10,744 bases of DNA from Saprospiraceae bacterium (lineage in GTDB: Bacteria; Bacteroidota; Bacteroidia; Chitinophagales; Saprospiraceae), in assembly GCA_020630455.1 (NCBI GenBank), contig JAHDBK010000014.1:1-10744 (forward strand), in the 5' to 3' direction. Under the pieces are notes generated by a model. That model searched no databases, was not told the origin of the DNA, and saw only the letters and a list, made by a program, of their open reading frames with translations. Below, one piece after another: positions 5,110 through 10,744 of the stretch; within the stretch, counting starts at the first letter, position 1; each line of letters opens with the position of its first letter. Position numbers and translations under genes: made by a program.

Positions 5110-6636
5110 ATGGCACACCAATACATCAGCGAATTAGCACAACACGAAGAAAAAACAGTCACCCTTAAAGGATGGGTATATAATGTACGATTTAGTAAAA
5201 CCAATATTTTTGTAGAATTGAGAGATGGGAGTGGATTTGCTCAATGCGTCATTTCAGATGAAACAGTTGGAGAAGAAAAATTTGAGCAAGCTAAACAACT
5301 GACTCGTGAAAGTTCACTTGCTCTTAGTGGTACAGTTGTCAAAGATGAAAGACAAGTAGGTGGGTATGAATTACAGGTCAATGATTTGGAGGTTTATACT
5401 TATGCTTCAGATTATCCTATCAAAGTCAATGAAACAGAGCATGGTGTTCGTCACTTAGTAGACAGAAGGCATTTGTGGTTGCGTTCAAAAAGACAATGGG
5501 CAATTATGCGTATTAGAAATCGCATTATCATGGCTATTCATGAGTATTTTCAAAAGGAAGGTTTTTTACAAATGGACTCTCCTATTTTTACAGGAAATGC
5601 AGCTGAAGGTACAACTGATTTATTTGAAACAGATTTCTTTGGAGAACCTGCATTTTTAGCTCAAACAGGTCAATTATATGGAGAAGCGATGTGTATGTCT
5701 CATGGTAAGATATATACTTTTGGTCCTACTTTTAGAGCAGAAAAATCAGACACGCCTCGCCACTTAGCTGAGTTTTGGATGATAGAACCTGAAATGGCCT
5801 TTTTTGATAATGAAATGAACATGGATTTGATTGAAAACTTTACACGTTATATCGTGAACAGTTGTCTAGAAAAATGTGCTAATGAATTACAAATATTAGG
5901 TAGAGATATTAGCCGTTTAGAAACGGTTAACCAAACTTATCCAAGAGTACCTTATACAGAAGCGATTAAAATATTAAGAGGAGAACAAGAAGTAAATGGC
6001 AAAAATGCCATCGCTGTTCAGGAAGCAGATTTGGCGGCAGCCAAAGAAGGAATCCAAGAAAAAACCAAGGATATAGCTGAAAGAGAAGCTGCCATCAAAG
6101 CTGGTATGAAAAAAGGGGCTCGTAAATTCAACGAAGCAAAAATCATAGCCTTGAGAAGTGAAATCGCCGATATGGAAGAACAATGTCGCAATATTCCTAA
6201 ATGGATAGAATCGGCTAAAAACTTTGAACACGGTGAAGATTTCGGCAACTCTGATGAAACGGTATTAACGCGTGTATTTGATGCACCTGTAATGGTTTAT
6301 AATTGGCCAGCCAAGGTAAAAGCGTTTTATATGAAAGAGGTAGATGGAGACCCCGATTATGTAAAAGGAGTTGATTTATTAGCACCAGATGGATATGGTG
6401 AAATTGTTGGAGGCTCTGAAAGAGAAACCAGTTTGGATTTATTAGTAACTAAAATAAATGAGCATCAACTCCCTATGGAAGCATTCGAATGGTATTTAGA
6501 TTTAAGGAGATTCGGTTCTGTTCCACATGCTGGTTTTGGATTGGGTTTAGAAAGAATGGTGCGTTGGGTTTGTGGTATTCACCACTTGAGGGAAGCGATT
6601 CCATTTGCTAGAAGATATGGACAATTATTTCCATAG
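5110..6636 (+). CDS. asnS: Asparaginyl-tRNA synthetase with helical-hairpin insertion
   Basis: AsnRS charges tRNA-Asn with asparagine in the cytosol. Of the 508 residues, about 1-105 form the OB-fold anticodon-binding domain (VTLKGWVYNVRFSKTNIFVELRDGS region). The class II catalytic core starts near 125. Motif 1 lies around SPIFTGNAAEGTTDLFE (157-173). Motif 2 is FRAEKSDTPRHLAEF (208-222) and motif 3 is GFGLGLERMVRWVCG (475-489). The 'RAEKSDTPRHLAEFWMIEPEMAF' type of motif 2 and the length of the following segment fit AsnRS, not AspRS. Residues about 291-371 are a highly charged Glu/Lys/Ala-rich insertion predicted to form two helices around a KKGARK turn; canonical bacterial AsnRS is about 465 residues. 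The flanking core resumes with HGEDFGNSDETVLT, so the frame is intact. The gene has its own promoter box and a strong terminator. Confidence 0.96.
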   Translation: MAHQYISELAQHEEKTVTLKGWVYNVRFSKTNIFVELRDGSGFAQCVISDETVGEEKFEQAKQLTRESSLALSGTVVKDERQVGGYELQVNDLEVYTYASDYPIKVNETEHGVRHLVDRRHLWLRSKRQWAIMRIRNRIIMAIHEYFQKEGFLQMDSPIFTGNAAEGTTDLFETDFFGEPAFLAQTGQLYGEAMCMSHGKIYTFGPTFRAEKSDTPRHLAEFWMIEPEMAFFDNEMNMDLIENFTRYIVNSCLEKCANELQILGRDISRLETVNQTYPRVPYTEAIKILRGEQEVNGKNAIAVQEADLAAAKEGIQEKTKDIAEREAAIKAGMKKGARKFNEAKIIALRSEIADMEEQCRNIPKWIESAKNFEHGEDFGNSDETVLTRVFDAPVMVYNWPAKVKAFYMKEVDGDPDYVKGVDLLAPDGYGEIVGGSERETSLDLLVTKINEHQLPMEAFEWYLDLRRFGSVPHAGFGLGLERMVRWVCGIHHLREAIPFARRYGQLFP

Positions 6637-6657
6637 GGTTAGTATTGAGTATTTAGA

Positions 6658-6709
6658 TAATAATAAAAGGAGGCTTTTCAATTCTATGAAAAGCCTCCTT
6701 TTATTATTA
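6658..6709. terminator. Bidirectional terminator between asnS and the surface-protein gene
   Basis: A perfect 23-bp stem (6658-6680 with 6687-6709) closes on the 6-base loop ATTCTA. The core is AAAAGGAGGCTTTTCA / TGAAAAGCCTCCTTTT, with a T run leaving the GC-rich part on either strand. It starts 21 bases after the asnS stop and ends 18 bases before the stop of the converging minus-strand gene, so one hairpin can end both transcripts. Confidence 0.93.
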
Positions 6710-6727
6710 CTAACGTATTTATAGAAA

Positions 6728-9700
6728 TTATCTTGAAGACTCTTTAATAACTCTAAAGGTCTCGCTGTGATGTCCATCAATCAGTAATATCATATACAAT
6801 CCATTTTCATAATTAGAAATATCAATATCTATACTTCCAGAAGTTAATATTTTCTTAGACTCTAGAACTTTGCCAGCAACATCAACTATCATGTATTCTG
6901 CTTCTGCTTCAAAGAGATCATGTTTTACAATATGTACAAAATCAGAACTTGGATTAGGGTAAATAAGATAATCGCTATTTGAAAATTCGATATTACAATC
7001 TGTATTAACAACAATAGGATCAAAGTATTCATAATGACCATCAAAATCTACTTGTTTCAATCTATAATAATGGCGTGCTTGATTAAGGTTTCTGTGCTCA
7101 AAAGAATACTCTTGAGTTTGATAACTATTCCCTTGACCATCTACTTGATAAATAGGCGTATAATCTAGACCATTAACACTATGTTCTATAATAAAATAAG
7201 CATTATTCTCCTCTGATGCTGTCGCCCATTCCAATAAGACATTACATTTATTTCCTATTCCTTTGAAGTATGTCAGTTCTACAGGTAAAACAGAGATAGC
7301 AAATCCACCGTCGATATTTCTTTTAGAATCTCCTAAATTCAAATCAAAACTATACGTCATATAAGTCAAGGGATCCATATCGCTATCTCCTTCATCAGTA
7401 ATATCAGTTTCTCCAGATAAATTTCTATGTGTACCAGAAATCAATTCACTTGGGTCAAAATTAGCTACAGTACTTTGATCAAAAGCGACATAGTATTCTC
7501 CTACAGGTACATTAATGAATTCATAACTACCATTTTGATTAGTCCTTGTTGTTGACACCATATTATTATTAATATCATAAAGATTAACCGTAATACCTTG
7601 TAGTAATAATTCTGTTTCTTCTCTGAAGCCATTTTCGTCGGCATCGAACCATGTGTATCCTTGAACCCTGAGTAAAGCAAGACCTGCATCAATAGTCATA
7701 TCATCTACACCACCCATAAGTATAATACTATGAGTCATTCCAGTATAATAATCCGCATCACTATCTTGGCTATCATTAGTTTGGTTTTGAGCAACAAAAA
7801 CATAATCAGGTTCTGTTGAAATATCAAAATTAACGATATAATTTCCTTCAATTAAATTTTCAAATAAATAAAACCCATCGGAAGAAGTTGTATCTGTTTC
7901 TATGTAATCACCATCAGGAATACCATTCATATCTTTATCTTCATATAAAAATACACTTATATTCTCTACACCATTCTCTGTTCCTTCTTGAATCCCATTT
8001 CCATTAACATCATACCAAACATAATTACCTATATTTTGCAAACAGGGGCTCGTCAACAATATAGGTTCTACAATTGACACATCACATGAATAAGGATTGG
8101 TGAATACGAAGTTTTCATATAAACCTGGGCTCAAAAAACTTAAAGTATATGTACCCGTATTCGAACTAGTGAATGAAAAAATACCAGCGCTCACACCATC
8201 TATAGTATATTCCAAATCATAATCTGTATTTTGATATAAATTATAAAATGTTATACTACCTTCATTTATACCACAAGTATTAATGGGTGTATATGAATAC
8301 AATAATGGCTCATTAAATCCTCCAATAATTTGAATGGTATCCAAAGCAGTACAGCCTGTATTTTCAACTGTTACAGCATATTGAAACAAAATAGTATCTT
8401 GATATCTAACTGTTTCATAACTAACAGTAGTTTCATTGTCAATACCTCCTACAAAAGAACCACCTCCACCACTCATTACAGTCCACTTTACAGAATAAGG
8501 ACTTGAAGGAATATTTCCTACTAGTTCAACTGTTTCACTACAAACAATTTCGTCTATTCCTGCATTACTTTCTGGTTTTTGGATAATCACTTGCATTTGG
8601 TCGGTAGAGGTACCACAATCAACTGAATTGATGGTATATTCAAAATTATAATTACCATTAACAGAAAAACCGTCATATAATACGACTTGTCCATTAGCAC
8701 TTTCACTAATTAAAATGGGAGTTGTAGGACCAGAGACAAAAGTCCACTGTCCACCCTCTGCATTTCCTATCAGATTTATAGGTCCTTCATTACAAGAATA
8801 AATATCATTTCTAGCATTAGCATCTTCAACAATAGTTATTGTTACTGTATCGTAAGAAAAACAGCCTTTATTATAATATTCTTCTGGGTATGTTGCCCAA
8901 ACAAAAACATAATCTCCAGCCATATCATCCATTCCAACTATATTACTAAATGTAATAGTAGTATTGGGGTCAGTAGGGTCAGAATATGTATAATTAGCAA
9001 TTGTACTTGCATCCCCACCAGGAGTTCCAATATTAAACCAAGCGCCTCCATAAGGAGCTATGCTAGCTTGCATTTGATAGGAATATTGATTACATAAGAC
9101 AACATCTGGACCTGCAGAAACTGCAGGTTCGCTTTGTGTAACTGTTACAATTACTTCATCTTTCACTGCACAATCTGCCCAACCTTTATTAATATAAAAA
9201 ACATATTCACCAGGATATGCAAAAGATACATCTATTTGTTCTTGGTCTAATGGAGTCAGGAAAGTCACTCCTGCAGGACCTTCATAATTTTCTTCCCAAT
9301 TAAAATCATTTTGCCATAAATTATCATAATCTAGTGTAACAGTCGTTCCTGTTCCATCACAAAAATCTTGATAATAAATACCTGGAGTATCAGAAATCCA
9401 AGAAGGTTTGTGTGTTAATAAAAGTGTATCAACTTGAATATCGCAACCTGGAGAGGTTACCGTCCATGTCAACAAAACTGAAGTATAACTAGAGGAAGAA
9501 CCAGGAGCATTAAATGTTGTAGTGGGTGAAGTAGCATCTCCAAAGCTATAACCTGAGGTATTTGAAGATTCTAATACTTGCCATAAACCTGTCGCTCCTG
9601 CTACAGTAATTGGAGCAGCATTTAAATTAAAAATATCATTACCTTTTTGACAAATATCTGGACCTGCGTCTGCTGTATTATTTTCAGAATTAGTAGTTGT

Positions 9701-10744
9701 AATCACAACATCATCTGTATCCGAACCACAACCATTTATTAAACTCCAAGTAAATGTATAAACTGTATTAGCAACCATTCCCTCAACATAGGTATAAGGG
9801 TCATTAACATCACCAAAAGTAATTCCTAAAGAAGGACTAACCGACCAAGTTCCTATTGCATTAAAAGTATTATTAGCATTTAAAAAATATCTTCCGCCAA
9901 AACAAATAACATCATCAAGACCAGCATTAGATATTGGAGGATTGTTAGAAACTACTACTTTTACTTCATCGTCTATAAAACCACAAGCAGCATTACCTAC
10001 TGTATACCTAAAAGTATATACACCAGGCACCAAATCAGATACGTTTAAGTCCAATTGATTCACATCTGAAATAGTTGGCACTATTGGTCCAGACACAAAA
10101 CTCCACGAAGAAGTAGCACCCGTTGGAGTTGGTAAATTAGGGTCATTCCCCGATAAAGTAACAAAATCTTGCCCACATGGCAATATAGCATCTGTCCCTG
10201 CATTAGCTGCTTGAGCAGTACCTAATACCGAAATAGTAACAGGTAGCGATTTTTCACACAATTGTTCACCCAAACCAAATTGATTAAAATACTCGTTCCT
10301 TGAAACAACTACATACTCAAATTGATGAACTCCAATATCTAGAGGCAAGGTTAAATTTGTTCCATTATATTGAGTTCCTTCAACCAAACTTGGAGAATCC
10401 ACTACTCTTGTAAAAGAATATAAATTACTATAACATGCGTCCCCATCAATATAATAATAACCCCCTGTTTCCCTAGAAACAGAATACATGACTGGATTTC
10501 CGTCAGGAGAACAAGCATATCCATCTTGGGTTTGAATATCCAAGTCATAATTAAAAAATTGAAACTCAATAGCATCTCCACAACCTGGACTGGAAGCACA
10601 CTCATACGTTGCTATTAAATGACATCTATTACAAATACCTTCAGTAGGTATTACTGCCACTAATTGATTAGGTTCTGGAAGGGTGAAATTAGGTCCACAA
10701 TCCGTAAAGAAGTTTTCTAATGACCACCTTATCGTATCACCTGG
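6728..10744 (-). CDS. Giant cell-surface or secreted protein: Ig/PKD-like repeats, two SdrD_B-like domains, T9SS sorting domain (5' end outside window)
   Basis: The frame is open to the window edge. A GTG at 10660 could be read as a start, but 28 further codons without a stop precede it, so the N-terminus and signal peptide lie outside. The visible 1338 residues hold, in order: a Cys-rich segment (visible residues about 1-175); about seven Ig/PKD-like units of 80-100 residues, most opening with a 'NAGxDxxxC' motif and ending in a 'DxVxVxV' strand (about 179-807); a SprB-repeat-like unit (about 815-900); two SdrD_B-like beta-sandwiches with Asp/Asn-rich calcium-loop motifs DVNGNGIQEG and DADENGFREE (about 905-1150); an 'LPVELTYFKG' fibronectin-like segment; and a type A T9SS sorting domain starting at YPNPSSDF and ending in ETFRVIKES. 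By family it is exported through the outer membrane by T9SS and either anchored or released. A role in adhesion, gliding or biofilm is inferred, and no enzyme domain is seen. Confidence 0.93.
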   Translation of the reverse strand, partial: PGDTIRWSLENFFTDCGPNFTLPEPNQLVAVIPTEGICNRCHLIATYECASSPGCGDAIEFQFFNYDLDIQTQDGYACSPDGNPVMYSVSRETGGYYYIDGDACYSNLYSFTRVVDSPSLVEGTQYNGTNLTLPLDIGVHQFEYVVVSRNEYFNQFGLGEQLCEKSLPVTISVLGTAQAANAGTDAILPCGQDFVTLSGNDPNLPTPTGATSSWSFVSGPIVPTISDVNQLDLNVSDLVPGVYTFRYTVGNAACGFIDDEVKVVVSNNPPISNAGLDDVICFGGRYFLNANNTFNAIGTWSVSPSLGITFGDVNDPYTYVEGMVANTVYTFTWSLINGCGSDTDDVVITTTNSENNTADAGPDICQKGNDIFNLNAAPITVAGATGLWQVLESSNTSGYSFGDATSPTTTFNAPGSSSSYTSVLLTWTVTSPGCDIQVDTLLLTHKPSWISDTPGIYYQDFCDGTGTTVTLDYDNLWQNDFNWEENYEGPAGVTFLTPLDQEQIDVSFAYPGEYVFYINKGWADCAVKDEVIVTVTQSEPAVSAGPDVVLCNQYSYQMQASIAPYGGAWFNIGTPGGDASTIANYTYSDPTDPNTTITFSNIVGMDDMAGDYVFVWATYPEEYYNKGCFSYDTVTITIVEDANARNDIYSCNEGPINLIGNAEGGQWTFVSGPTTPILISESANGQVVLYDGFSVNGNYNFEYTINSVDCGTSTDQMQVIIQKPESNAGIDEIVCSETVELVGNIPSSPYSVKWTVMSGGGGSFVGGIDNETTVSYETVRYQDTILFQYAVTVENTGCTALDTIQIIGGFNEPLLYSYTPINTCGINEGSITFYNLYQNTDYDLEYTIDGVSAGIFSFTSSNTGTYTLSFLSPGLYENFVFTNPYSCDVSIVEPILLTSPCLQNIGNYVWYDVNGNGIQEGTENGVENISVFLYEDKDMNGIPDGDYIETDTTSSDGFYLFENLIEGNYIVNFDISTEPDYVFVAQNQTNDSQDSDADYYTGMTHSIILMGGVDDMTIDAGLALLRVQGYTWFDADENGFREETELLLQGITVNLYDINNNMVSTTRTNQNGSYEFINVPVGEYYVAFDQSTVANFDPSELISGTHRNLSGETDITDEGDSDMDPLTYMTYSFDLNLGDSKRNIDGGFAISVLPVELTYFKGIGNKCNVLLEWATASEENNAYFIIEHSVNGLDYTPIYQVDGQGNSYQTQEYSFEHRNLNQARHYYRLKQVDFDGHYEYFDPIVVNTDCNIEFSNSDYLIYPNPSSDFVHIVKHDLFEAEAEYMIVDVAGKVLESKKILTSGSIDIDISNYENGLYMILLIDGHHSETFRVIKESSR
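6740..6970 (-). other. T9SS type A C-terminal sorting domain of the surface protein
   Basis: The last ~77 residues begin with YLIYPNPSSDFVHI, continue with VDVAGKVLESKK and end with SNYENGLYMILLIDG and ETFRVIKES. This is the classic Por-secretion type A pattern (YPNP, then D..G....., then L..GxYxxxx). It directs the protein through the type IX secretion system and is normally cleaved during export. Confidence 0.93.
7298..8032 (-). other. Two SdrD_B-like domains of the surface protein
   Basis: Two consecutive units (about 7679-8032 and 7298-7669) share the pattern 'xGxYxWxDxxxNGxxE...gixVxLYxx...T..xGxYxFxNlxxGxYxVxFD'. The first reads IGNYVWYDVNGNGIQEG and the second VQGYTWFDADENGFREE. By family these Cna_B/SdrD_B-type beta-sandwiches bind calcium and act as stiff stalk modules in surface proteins. 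They sit next to the C-terminal anchor side. Confidence 0.85.
8324..10210 (-). repeat. Seven Ig/PKD-like protein repeats within the surface-protein gene
   Basis: Tandem units of about 80-100 residues are recognisable by their openings: ANAGTDAILPC, SNAGLDDVIC, ADAGPDICQ, SAGPDVVLC, ARNDIYSC and SNAGIDEIVC, plus one divergent unit opening at DFCDGTGTTVTL. Most then have a Gly-Trp pair mid-domain (as in GTWSV, GLWQV, GGAWF, GGQWTF) and a late aromatic strand of the 'YxFxYTV' type followed by a Cys. The units are diverged in DNA sequence, so this is an old repeat array, not a recent expansion. Confidence 0.75.

Noticed and set aside
5974..6248. Two minus-strand ORFs opposite the AsnRS insertion
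   Set aside because: They are shadows of the Glu/Lys/Ala-rich insertion. The sense frame continues without a break into conserved AsnRS motif 3.
10402..10660. A GTG start at 10660 for the surface protein, and a small minus-strand ORF at 10402-10605
   Set aside because: In-frame coding sequence with the same character continues for 28 codons to the window edge, so the GTG is internal; the small ORF is a different frame of the same gene with no recognisable features.
1..10744. A defence island, prophage, integrative element or secondary-metabolite cluster
   Set aside because: No integrase, transposase, nuclease, methylase, toxin-antitoxin or synthase-type protein is present. The genes are housekeeping or ordinary envelope genes with uniform AT-rich composition.

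Overview
The window is strongly AT-rich chromosomal DNA that reads as Bacteroidota. The signs are AT-rich leaders without Shine-Dalgarno sequences, Bacteroidota-type TAnnTTTG promoter boxes, a SPII lipoprotein fused to a TlpA-like thioredoxin domain, menaquinone synthesis, and a very large surface protein ending in a type IX secretion (T9SS) sorting domain. The style of the large protein (Ig/PKD-like repeats, paired SdrD_B-like domains, then a 'LPVELTYFKG' region before the sorting domain) suggests Saprospiria or a relative, but this is an impression and not a placement.

Layout from left to right. (1) The 3' end of purL (de novo purine synthesis, small-subunit form) runs to 499. (2) An intergenic stretch of about 280 bases holds short degenerate TAGTG and TCTATAG repeats, an A/T hairpin and a promoter. 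(3) A periplasm-facing lipoprotein with a CGPC thioredoxin domain (782-1849) is closed by a strong hairpin terminator. (4) A plus-strand pair follows: a DUF2461 protein and a 61-residue two-helix membrane protein one base downstream. (5) Convergent to them, with a 4-base overlap of stop codons, is a minus-strand pair: a family 1 glycoside hydrolase followed 12 bases later by menA (1,4-dihydroxy-2-naphthoate prenyltransferase). (6) A 233-base divergent intergenic region carries a promoter box for each side and an 18-base perfect palindrome in the leader of the glycosidase. (7) asnS encodes asparaginyl-tRNA synthetase with a charged helical-hairpin insertion. (8) A 23-bp-stem bidirectional terminator is shared by asnS and the converging surface-protein gene. 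(9) The giant surface protein gene occupies the rest of the window on the minus strand; its 5' end lies outside.

The genes do not form one pathway. Most are housekeeping (purL, menA, asnS) interleaved with envelope functions (thioredoxin lipoprotein, small membrane protein, T9SS-exported adhesin-like protein). I found no phage, insertion sequence, CRISPR array, RNA gene, toxin-antitoxin pair or defence cassette. I see no convincing undescribed multi-gene system. The points most worth a second look are the AsnRS insertion, the divergent GH1 enzyme and its pairing with menA, the palindrome in the GH1 leader, and the repeat architecture of the surface protein.
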